NCBI GenBank assembly: GCA_034437455.1 | Contig: DAOTUB010000263.1 | Coordinates: forward strand, 1-5,034 | Source: DAOTUB01 sp034437455 | GTDB lineage: Bacteria; Chloroflexota; Anaerolineae; B4-G1 | Direction of reading: 5' to 3' | Length of the DNA: 5,034 nucleotides | Notes under the pieces: generated by a model | Seen by the model: the letters and a program-made list of their open reading frames with translations, nothing else | Told to the model about the DNA's origin: nothing | Database searches by the model: none | Position numbers and translations under genes: made by a program | Shown: positions 1 to 5,034 of the stretch, piece by piece | Layout of the letters: the number at the start of each line of letters is the position of its first letter | Numbering within the stretch: the first letter of the stretch is position 1

Positions 1-112
1 CTTCCATCCGCTGTTTTCCGAGCAAACAGGCTCATTTTGGACTCGGTTTGCTCTCTGACGAGGTGATTTACATACCAAAACATACTTGTTTTTGTATGCT
101 GAAAATGAACTT
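1..112. other. Non-coding flank downstream of the lipoprotein gene
   Basis: No supportable gene is seen here. The stretch lies beyond the TAA stop of the leftward lipoprotein gene and contains one notable structure, the AT-rich inverted repeat at 71-98. An open frame starting at 48 on the plus strand runs antisense into the lipoprotein gene; it has no clear ribosome binding site or recognisable protein pattern. Confidence 0.6.
71..98. repeat. AT-rich inverted repeat, possible 3' end structure of the leftward operon
   Basis: The arms CATACCAAAACA (71-82) and TGTTTTTGTATG (87-98) pair over 12 positions with a single C/T mismatch and a four-base loop, TACT. It starts 14 bases past the lipoprotein stop codon, where a transcript end is expected. 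Read leftward the stem is followed by TAAATC, not a run of T, so it is not a textbook intrinsic terminator. It could instead be an mRNA 3' stabilising hairpin or a protein-binding palindrome. The structure is seen directly; the function is a guess. Confidence 0.5.
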
Positions 113-1363
113 TTACTGGATCTCTAATCCCACCAACTCGACGGCGTCAATCTCATTCCAGTTGCCACCCTCGCGCTGGTCGAGATGGATGCGCGCCCCT
201 ACTACCGGGAAGTCAATCTCGGTCACGAGGAAGGAAAAGAGGCGGGGGCACGCATCTGTGGACGTCGGTTCCCCTTCCCAGACTGTGTGATATTGGTCGG
301 CCTCGTCTATGACCTCCACACGCGCGATGAAACCGGGCGAGTGTGTTTCGTAGATATTGATCCGGCGGGGAACGACGGGCAAGGGAAACCCAAGTTCCAG
401 CCAGTCAACGCCGTCTGGCACCGAGGAGGCCCAGGCAGTCGGGGAGTCCCCACACTCAGGCGTGTCGGGCTCGCCGCTGGCCTGCCGGGCCGACCAGTCA
501 GGACTGGAGCGCTCAGAGCTGGCCGTGGCAGCGAAGGCCCACTGATCGAGCCTGGGGATGAATCTCCCGTCACCGGCCACAACCTCCCAGGTCATTGGGC
601 CATTGAGGGTCTGCTCGTACCGGACGTCAATGCCCACGTGGTCAGAGGTCTCTGCCTTCAGGTCGTAGGTGCCGAAGGGAATACCGGTCAGCGTGAAGCT
701 CTCGTCGTCGGCGATGACGTTGCCTCCGAGCAGGTCATCGCCCCACTGGTCGCTGTAACTGGGGGCAAGGTAGACGTAGCAGATGTCAGCGCCGGAGTCG
801 TTGGTGATCTCCAGCGTCGTAGCCTGCGCGGGCGTGGGTGCTGGGGTGGGCTGATCGCTAGAATACCTGTATTGATTTGCTGTACCAGCCGGAAAATCGA
901 GACTCTCGATGAACGCCTCTATCGGCTCCACGATCAGCATACCATCGATGTAGGTGACTCCCCCACCATAACCCAGGTAAAACGTCTCGTCGCCAGCGTA
1001 GATAATCCTGTAGCTCTCCGTGCCGCCGCCAATCTCCAGCTCATCCGGTTCTATCCTCTTGATGGATGAGCAGTCAATGGCTTCGAGTTGTTCGAAGAAT
1101 ACTCCCACCTTTTGCTCATCGACGTCGATGACCCATTCCCCCTCATTGACCTCTGTATCTGCTGTTTTGCCGTTTCTGGTCAACGTCACTTTGTTCCTGG
1201 TGATGACAATCTTCTCGTATAATTGCAGTTCCGGCAGGATCGTCCCCGATTCCTCGGTGTACGAGACCTGAGAGATATCCTCCATGTAGCGTACTGTCGT
1301 CTTGCAGCCCGATGTGCAGAAGCAGAACAGCACAACCAGCACGAGAAACGGTTTGACTTTCAC
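113..1363 (-). CDS. Secreted lipoprotein with a C-terminal discoidin-like domain, function unknown
   Basis: This 416-residue protein starts at GTG (1363-1361) after a perfect AGGAGGTGA. A lipoprotein signal peptide is visible: charged MKVK, hydrophobic residues 5-16, then T-S-G-C with Cys20 as the likely lipidated residue. Thr at the lipobox -3 position is unusual but tolerable. Residues about 25-165 form a domain I do not recognise. A Pro/Thr/Ala linker follows at 170-181. Residues about 182-262 look like a beta-rich module (CYVYLAPSYSDQWGDD at 195-210, then GTYDLKAE at 231-238) that I recall from secreted Chloroflexota proteins. Residues about 273-412 (WAFAATASSE, WASSVPDGVDWLELGF, NEIDAVELVG) resemble an F5/8-type C or discoidin-like beta-sandwich, a fold that often binds glycans or surfaces. 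Cys304 and Cys372 could form a disulfide. It is probably membrane-anchored and faces outward. It is the second gene of an operon with the 69-residue protein, overlapping it by four bases. The reading frame and lipoprotein call are firm; ligand and role are unknown. Confidence 0.87.
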   Translation of the reverse strand: MKVKPFLVLVVLFCFCTSGCKTTVRYMEDISQVSYTEESGTILPELQLYEKIVITRNKVTLTRNGKTADTEVNEGEWVIDVDEQKVGVFFEQLEAIDCSSIKRIEPDELEIGGGTESYRIIYAGDETFYLGYGGGVTYIDGMLIVEPIEAFIESLDFPAGTANQYRYSSDQPTPAPTPAQATTLEITNDSGADICYVYLAPSYSDQWGDDLLGGNVIADDESFTLTGIPFGTYDLKAETSDHVGIDVRYEQTLNGPMTWEVVAGDGRFIPRLDQWAFAATASSERSSPDWSARQASGEPDTPECGDSPTAWASSVPDGVDWLELGFPLPVVPRRINIYETHSPGFIARVEVIDEADQYHTVWEGEPTSTDACPRLFSFLVTEIDFPVVGARIHLDQREGGNWNEIDAVELVGLEIQ

Positions 1364-1569
1364 GTCACCTCCTGGCTTTCTCCCCCTGGCTCGTCGTGGA
1401 ATTCAGCCTGAGCCTGCAGGAAATCAAACAGCTTATCCAAGCTGCCAAAGCCCTGGCGTTCGCCGGTGCCGGGGCTTTCCAGCGAGGCACGCCAAACCTG
1501 TTTTTCCCCGTTGCTGGTCTGCCACAAGCGCAGCAGATACGATAGATAACGTTGTTGTGATTTTGCCAT
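1360..1569 (-). CDS. Small 69-residue protein of unknown function
   Basis: The start is ATG at 1569-1567, directly after AGGAGG, giving a soluble protein of 69 residues. The frame is open upstream to 1641, but that extension runs through the likely -10 box at 1632-1637 and lacks its own Shine-Dalgarno, so the internal ATG is preferred. Visible pattern: a basic, aromatic N-terminus (QQRYLSYLLRLWQ, residues 5-17), a strand-like VWRASLE (25-31), a turn with GERQGFGSL (37-45), a probable helix DKLFDFLQAQAEF (46-58) and an acidic tail. I recall similar small proteins (YLLRLW, WRASLE, then GF and FL near the end) in Chloroflexota, but know no characterised function. No signal peptide or membrane segment is seen. 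The stop overlaps the lipoprotein start by four bases (GTGA), implying co-transcription and translational coupling. It might be a small regulator or partner of its neighbours; that is speculation. Confidence 0.75.
   Translation of the reverse strand: MAKSQQRYLSYLLRLWQTSNGEKQVWRASLESPGTGERQGFGSLDKLFDFLQAQAEFHDEPGGESQEVT
1365..1373 (-). promoter_or_regulatory. Very strong Shine-Dalgarno for the lipoprotein, inside the upstream gene
   Basis: The minus strand reads AGGAGGTGA-C-GTG, a nine-base complement to the canonical 3' end of 16S rRNA, four bases from AGGAGG to the GTG start. It lies within the last codons of the 69-residue protein, so ribosomes finishing that gene uncover it. It fixes the lipoprotein start at the GTG and supports translational coupling. 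Confidence 0.8.
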
Positions 1570-1570
1570 A

Positions 1571-1577
1571 ACCTCCT
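1571..1577 (-). promoter_or_regulatory. Shine-Dalgarno of the small protein, tightly spaced
   Basis: The minus strand reads AGGAGGT-T-ATG, leaving only two bases between AGGAGG and the start codon, where five or more is usual. The full-strength motif decides the start against the longer frame opening at 1641. No alternative ATG, GTG or TTG lies in frame just downstream. The tight spacing might lower initiation on this gene. Confidence 0.7.
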
Positions 1578-1631
1578 GCCTGTTGTCCTGTACGGGTGTC
1601 AGGTCAAAACACCGCGAGGACGATTGGCTTG

Positions 1632-1640
1632 ATTCTAGCA
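1632..1640 (-). promoter_or_regulatory. Extended -10 promoter for the small-protein/lipoprotein operon
   Basis: The minus strand reads TGCTAGAAT, an extended -10 (TGn plus TAGAAT, 5 of 6 matches to TATAAT). Transcription would begin near 1625, giving a leader of about 56 bases to the ATG at 1569. No good -35 stands at 17 bases. The closest TTGACG (1663-1658) is 20 bases away, a spacing that normally needs an activator. The direct repeat at 1647-1666 covers this -35 region, so activator dependence is likely but inferred. Confidence 0.6.
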
Positions 1641-1646
1641 CTCGAC

Positions 1647-1666
1647 CGTCAAAAAAACGTCAAAAA
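1647..1666. promoter_or_regulatory. Exact 9-base direct repeat, 11-base period, candidate SARP-type operator
   Basis: CGTCAAAAA occurs at 1647-1655 and again exactly at 1658-1666, so the copies repeat every 11 bases on one face of the helix. Seen from the leftward promoter, the nearer copy ends nine bases before the -10 box and the pair covers the -35 region. Seen from the rightward promoter, the pair ends two bases before the -35 box. Known SARP regulators such as ActII-ORF4 and DnrI bind heptamer direct repeats with an 11-base period and about eight bases from the -10. The adjacent gene encodes a protein with that DNA-binding architecture. The A-tracts could alternatively act as a UP element or cause bending. 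Confidence 0.6.
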
Positions 1667-1668
1667 TC

Positions 1669-1697
1669 TTGGCATAAATGGCCAATACGGGTATAAT
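1669..1697 (+). promoter_or_regulatory. Near-consensus sigma-70 promoter of the regulator gene
   Basis: TTGGCA (1669-1674, 5 of 6 to TTGACA), a 17-base spacer and TATAAT (1692-1697, 6 of 6) form an almost ideal housekeeping promoter. Transcription would start near 1704, leaving a leader of about 27 bases before the ATG at 1731. This excludes the upstream in-frame ATG at 1596 as the start on this transcript. An inverted repeat, TTGGC (1669-1673) and GCCAA (1681-1685), overlaps the -35 box and spacer and could be a repressor site, though its arms are only five bases. Confidence 0.8.
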
Positions 1698-1730
1698 CTT
1701 CCTCGAACTATTCACTACCAGCTACAGAAA

Positions 1731-4700
1731 ATGACTCGGCTATCTCTTTCGTTACTAGGCCCTTTCCAGGTAACACTGGATGGTGAACCCGTTACCGACT
1801 TTGCCACCGACAAGGCGCGGGCGCTGTTGGCCTACCTGGCCACCGAAGCGGAGCACCCGCATCGTCGGGAGGTTTTGGCCGGGCTACTGTGGCCCGACGA
1901 ATCTGAGCGTAAGGCTCGTCAGAACCTGCGCCAGGCGCTCTCTCATCTGCGCCAGGCTATCGGTGACGAGGATGAATCTGCGCCGTTCCTGTTGATCAGC
2001 CGCCAGACGATCCAGTTCAACCTCGCCAGCGACCACTGGCTGGACGTTGCGGCGTTCACGGTTCTCGTCGAGACCTGCAAAGGACACCGGCATCGCCGTC
2101 TGGAAAACTGTCTTCCCTGTATGCGGCGGCTGGAGCAAATGATCGAGTTGTACCAGGGATGTTTTTTGGAGCAGTTTTTCCTGAGCGATAGCGGCGTCTT
2201 TGAGGAATGGGCACTGCTCAAACGGGAATGGCTTCACCGCGAGGCCGTCGAGGCCCTCTTCCACCTGGCCGGCTACCATGAGCGGCGCGGCGATTACGAA
2301 CGGGCGCGTCACTTTGCCTGGCGCCAGGTGACGCTGGAACCCTGGCGCGAGGAGGCACACCGGCAATTGATGCGCCTGCTGGCGCTGGACGGGCAGCGCA
2401 GTGCGGCTCTGGCTCAATACGAAACATGCCGCCGGGTGCTGGCCGAGGAATTGAGCGTCGAGCCGACCGCCGATACAGTGGCGCTCTACCGACGGATCCG
2501 CGAGGAAAAGAGCTTTGGCCCCCCCGTTCCTCCGCACCACCTGCCGCCTGCCCCTACCCCCTTTGTGGGTCGAGAAAAGGAACTGGCGGAACTGGCCGAT
2601 TATCTGGCAGATCCCGATTGCCGACTGCTGACCCTCGTCGGCCCCGGAGGCATCGGCAAGACCCGTCTGGCGTTGCGGGCGGCGGCGGACCAGAGGGGAA
2701 TGTTTGCCCACGGCGTTCACTGCGTGTTCCTCGCTTCCCTCAGTTCGCCCGAACACCTCGTCCCCACGATAGCAAGCGCCCTCAAAATCCCCCCTTACAA
2801 CGACCGGGACCTAAAAAAACAACTCCTCGATTACTTGCGCGAGAAGGAGGTGCTTCTCGTGCTGGACAACATGGAGCACGTCTTGGACGGAAGCGAGTTG
2901 TTGATCGAGCTGCTGCGGCACGCGCCAGATTTGGTGCTGCTGGTCACTTCGCGGGAACGGCTGAATCTGCGGGAGGAATGGGTTTACGAGCTTAAGGGAC
3001 TAACCTACCCCAAAGGCGGGAAAGTTGACGGCGGCGAGTCCTACAGCGCGGTTGCCTTGTTCCAACAGCATGCTCGCCGGGCAGCTCGGGGCTTTGTGCT
3101 CGAACAAGCAGAGATGGCCTATGTAGTTCGTATCTGCCAGTTGGTAGAGGGGATGCCCTTGGGCGTCGAGTTGGCTGCGGCATGGCTATCTGTGCATTCC
3201 TGTGAAGAAATTGCCCGGCAGATCGAACACAATCTCGATATTCTGACAACCCGCCTGCGCAACGTGCCCGAACGGCACCGGAGCATTCGGGCGACGTTCG
3301 AGCATTCATGGCAACTCCTCTCAGAGGCGGAAAAGGAACTTTGCGCTCGACTAGCTGTCTTCCAGGGAGGCTTTCGGCAGGATGCAGCCGTCGCGGTAGC
3401 TGGAGCTACTCCGCTCACACTGTCGGCCCTGCTGGACAAATCCTTGATTCGCCATATCCTGCCCGACCGGTACGATATGCACGAATTAGTCAGGCAATAT
3501 ACGGCGGAAAAACTTGAGGCCAACCCACAGAAACTCGAAGAAACAGAAATGCAGCACGCTCGTTATTTTGCCACGTTCCTGGAGCAACAGGAGAAGCATC
3601 TGAAAGGTGCCAAGCAAAAGCAAGCTCTTACAGAGATCGTCTCAGAGATCGAAAATGCACGTCAGGCCTGGCGATTGGCCGTGTCGCGCGGTTGGACCCT
3701 TGGAATCGAGCAAAGCCTGGAAAGCCTGTACCATTTCTTCAACATCCAGGGGCGATTTCAGGAGGGCATTGAACTTTTTGCCCAGGCGATAGAGCGATGG
3801 AGCAAAGACGCCCATCAGGCGCGTATCGTTGGTAAGGTCCTGTCCCGCCAGGGAGCACTTTGTCGTCCCCTGGGGCGTTATCAGCGGGCCAGAGCCTGCC
3901 TGGAGCAGAGTCTGGCGATTTTCAAGCGCCTGAACATACCAGCCGAGCAAATCTTTTGCCTGGTCACCCTGGCCAGTGTGGCCCGCAATCAAGGCAAAGG
4001 TGAAGAGTCAGAGCAACTGGCTCGAGAAAGCCTCGCTCTGTCCAGACAAATTGGGGATCGCTGGGGTGAAACCACCGCACTCGCTGCGCTCGGTTTGATT
4101 CTTCGATATCGTGGGGATATGACCCAGGCGAAAGCGCTGCTCGAAGAGAGCCTGGTGCTCGGTCGCGAAAGCGGCAATCAACGCCTCGTCATATCTTCTC
4201 TCAACACATTGGGCGATCTTGCCTGCCATCGAGGAGACTATGCCAAGGCGCAAGTCGTGTTCGAAGAGTGCATCGCACTGAGCCAAGAACTCGACGATCA
4301 ATACCATATCGCGATGCATTTGAATAATCTGGGCACTGTGCTACACACCCTTGAAAAGTACACAGAAGCCCAATTGTACTACCGGGAGAGTCTGGAAATT
4401 TGTCGCGAGATCGGCGATCAGAGCGGGCGAGCCATCGCGCTCAGCAATCTGGGCGAAGTGGCTCACGTGCTCGGTTCAGACCACGACGCATTAGAATATT
4501 ATCAAAAGGCGCTGTCCATCGGGCGCGACATTCAGGATCAGTGGACGATTCTGGCCTGTTTGAACAATCTGGGGGAGATTGCCTGTGCTCTGGAGGATGA
4601 CCCAGGGGCCAAGTCTTATTTTGCCGAGGCGCTGGAGATTGCCACGCAAACTCAGCTAGTGACGATGCTGTTGAAAATCTTGGTCAATCTAGCCGTCTTT

Positions 4701-4892
4701 TTTGCCAAACAAGGCCAGACAGACCAGGCGGCGGCGTTGCTTGGGCTAACGCGCGACCACCCCGCCAGCGAGCAATCAACCCAGGAGAAGGCCGAGCATC
4801 TATTGGACGAACTGGATCTCGCCCCGCCAGATAGCGCTCCGGATTGTTTGGACGGAATGGTTGCCGAGATACTGGAAAAACTCGCTTCTTGA
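1731..4892 (+). CDS. AfsR/SARP-like transcriptional regulator: winged helix, BTAD, NB-ARC ATPase, TPR
   Basis: This 1053-residue cytoplasmic regulator probably activates transcription when an ATP switch is triggered. Residues 1-100 form the OmpR-like winged helix typical of SARPs (LSLLGPFQVTLDG at 5-17, KARALLAYLA at 28-37, RREVLAGLLWPDE at 45-57, ARQNLRQALSHLR at 62-74). A BTAD helical domain follows at about 100-257, containing an unusual Cys/His cluster (C116, H119, H121, C127, C130). The NB-ARC/STAND ATPase spans about 278-600: Walker A GPGGIGKT (304-311), Walker B LLVLDN (375-380), sensor-like LLVTSRERL (403-411), GMPLGVELAAAWL (474-486) and an MHD-like MHELVRQY (583-590). All key nucleotide-binding motifs look intact. 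From about 700 to 1010 there are roughly eight TPRs at a strict 40-residue step. There is no C-terminal LuxR helix-turn-helix, so it is not a MalT/LAL protein. The start at 1731 fits the promoter and the first conserved strand; no clear Shine-Dalgarno precedes it. Likely target: the divergent operon and itself. The inducing signal is unknown. Confidence 0.93.
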   Translation: MTRLSLSLLGPFQVTLDGEPVTDFATDKARALLAYLATEAEHPHRREVLAGLLWPDESERKARQNLRQALSHLRQAIGDEDESAPFLLISRQTIQFNLASDHWLDVAAFTVLVETCKGHRHRRLENCLPCMRRLEQMIELYQGCFLEQFFLSDSGVFEEWALLKREWLHREAVEALFHLAGYHERRGDYERARHFAWRQVTLEPWREEAHRQLMRLLALDGQRSAALAQYETCRRVLAEELSVEPTADTVALYRRIREEKSFGPPVPPHHLPPAPTPFVGREKELAELADYLADPDCRLLTLVGPGGIGKTRLALRAAADQRGMFAHGVHCVFLASLSSPEHLVPTIASALKIPPYNDRDLKKQLLDYLREKEVLLVLDNMEHVLDGSELLIELLRHAPDLVLLVTSRERLNLREEWVYELKGLTYPKGGKVDGGESYSAVALFQQHARRAARGFVLEQAEMAYVVRICQLVEGMPLGVELAAAWLSVHSCEEIARQIEHNLDILTTRLRNVPERHRSIRATFEHSWQLLSEAEKELCARLAVFQGGFRQDAAVAVAGATPLTLSALLDKSLIRHILPDRYDMHELVRQYTAEKLEANPQKLEETEMQHARYFATFLEQQEKHLKGAKQKQALTEIVSEIENARQAWRLAVSRGWTLGIEQSLESLYHFFNIQGRFQEGIELFAQAIERWSKDAHQARIVGKVLSRQGALCRPLGRYQRARACLEQSLAIFKRLNIPAEQIFCLVTLASVARNQGKGEESEQLARESLALSRQIGDRWGETTALAALGLILRYRGDMTQAKALLEESLVLGRESGNQRLVISSLNTLGDLACHRGDYAKAQVVFEECIALSQELDDQYHIAMHLNNLGTVLHTLEKYTEAQLYYRESLEICREIGDQSGRAIALSNLGEVAHVLGSDHDALEYYQKALSIGRDIQDQWTILACLNNLGEIACALEDDPGAKSYFAEALEIATQTQLVTMLLKILVNLAVFFAKQGQTDQAAALLGLTRDHPASEQSTQEKAEHLLDELDLAPPDSAPDCLDGMVAEILEKLAS

Positions 4893-5034
4893 TCCTCGTA
4901 CAAATCCCTAGCAGGCTGTCGGAGAGGGTTTGTTTTTGGCAGGAAACGTCCCTTCAGGCGCAGTTTTTTGGCCTACATTGAGGCTTCATGCCCCATTTTT
5001 GCCTCGAAAACGTCGAGATTTAGGGGCAGCCTTT
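4893..5034. other. Non-coding 3' flank, possible edge of a mobile or dispersed repeat
   Basis: No gene is supportable; the open stretches are very short. AGGCTGTC (4913-4920) and GGCAGCCT (5025-5032) are inverted copies matching at 7 of 8 positions and bracket about 120 bases. They start just after a CTAG (4908-4911). Ends containing CAGGCTG beside CTAG remind me of insertion-sequence termini, so this may be a small non-autonomous element or the edge of a larger one beyond the window. Internal hairpins occur (GAGGC 4980-4984 with GCCTC 5001-5005; CTCGA 5003-5007 with TCGAG 5013-5017). No convincing stem-plus-T-run terminator follows the regulator gene. Confidence 0.35.
5003..5017. repeat. Small perfect hairpin in the 3' flank
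   Basis: CTCGA and TCGAG form a perfect five-base stem around the loop AAACG. It competes with a longer, weaker stem pairing TTGAGGC (4978-4984) with GCCTCGA (5001-5007). The stems are mutually exclusive because they share bases 5003-5007. No T-run follows, so a terminator role is doubtful. Confidence 0.35.

Larger units (their letters stand above)
1570..1730. promoter_or_regulatory. Divergent intergenic control region
   Basis: These 161 bases separate the two divergent start codons. They hold two back-to-back promoters, an exact 11-base-period direct repeat between them, a small palindrome over the rightward -35 box, and a small possible hairpin (GGTGT at 1595-1599, ACACC at 1609-1613) in the leftward leader. 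Both neighbouring frames remain open partway into this region, but the promoters and Shine-Dalgarno positions argue against translation here. Such a shared region is typical of a regulator controlling its divergent neighbour. Confidence 0.75.

Noticed and set aside
185..1069. Open frame of 294 codons on the plus strand
   Set aside because: It lies wholly antisense to the lipoprotein gene, shows no recognisable domain, and the opposite frame has a signal peptide, modular domains and a perfect Shine-Dalgarno.
1570..1641. Longer start for the small leftward protein at 1641, adding 24 residues
   Set aside because: The extension covers the likely extended -10 box at 1632-1640, and AGGAGG is placed for the ATG at 1569.
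1647..1666. CRISPR-like or tandem repeat array
   Set aside because: There are only two nine-base copies with a two-base gap; position and period fit an operator, not an array.
1596..1730. Longer start for the regulator at ATG 1596, adding 45 residues
   Set aside because: The extension spans the near-consensus promoter at 1669-1697 and the direct repeat, shows no conserved pattern, and the winged-helix domain begins right after the ATG at 1731.
1884..2756. Open frame of 290 codons on the minus strand
   Set aside because: It is antisense to the well-supported winged-helix, BTAD and early NB-ARC coding sequence and has no recognisable pattern.
2426..2995. Open frame of 189 codons on the plus strand in another frame
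   Set aside because: Its Arg/Pro/Gly-rich composition is typical of a frame shadow in GC-rich DNA, and it overlaps the intact NB-ARC motifs of the real gene.
1731..4892. LuxR-family (MalT/LAL) regulator
   Set aside because: The DNA-binding domain is N-terminal and OmpR/SARP-like; the C-terminus ends in TPR-like helices with no LuxR helix-turn-helix.
4974..5017. Intrinsic terminator for the regulator gene
   Set aside because: The stems are short, mutually exclusive and not followed by a T-run on the plus strand.
4989..5022. Short plus-strand peptide frame starting with ATG in the 3' flank
   Set aside because: Only about 11 codons, no ribosome binding site and no recognisable pattern.

Overview
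The window suggests a bacterium of the Chloroflexota (Anaerolineae or Caldilineae type). This is inferred from protein style only, since no rRNA or marker gene is present. The signs are a very large AfsR/SARP-like regulator with an NB-ARC ATPase and a TPR array, a secreted multi-domain lipoprotein with a Pro/Thr/Ala linker, and a tiny protein of a type I remember from that phylum. The DNA is moderately GC-rich.

Layout: bases 1-112 are non-coding and hold an AT-rich inverted repeat (71-98) beyond the 3' end of the leftward genes. A leftward two-gene operon follows: a 69-residue protein of unknown function (1569 down to 1360) and a 416-residue lipoprotein (1363 down to 113). They overlap by four bases (GTGA), and the lipoprotein's Shine-Dalgarno sequence lies inside the end of the small gene. 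A divergent control region (about 1570-1730) separates them from a rightward gene (1731-4892) encoding a 1053-residue regulator. It has an OmpR/SARP-type winged helix, a BTAD domain with an inserted Cys/His cluster, an NB-ARC/STAND ATPase and about eight 40-residue TPRs. The last 142 bases are non-coding and may include the edge of a mobile or dispersed repeat.

The control region is the most informative part. A near-consensus sigma-70 promoter (TTGGCA, 17 bases, TATAAT) faces right. An extended -10 (TGCTAGAAT) faces left. Between them is an exact 9-base direct repeat (CGTCAAAAA) with an 11-base period. This matches the architecture of known SARP operators: direct repeats, 11-base period, downstream copy 8-9 bases from the -10 box.

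The simplest reading is that the regulator binds this repeat, activates the small-protein/lipoprotein operon and adjusts its own expression. Its ATPase and TPR parts would sense an unknown ligand or partner. The lipoprotein would be the envelope-facing output, possibly binding a surface or glycan. This functional link is inference. The gene structures, overlap, promoter elements and repeat are visible in the sequence.
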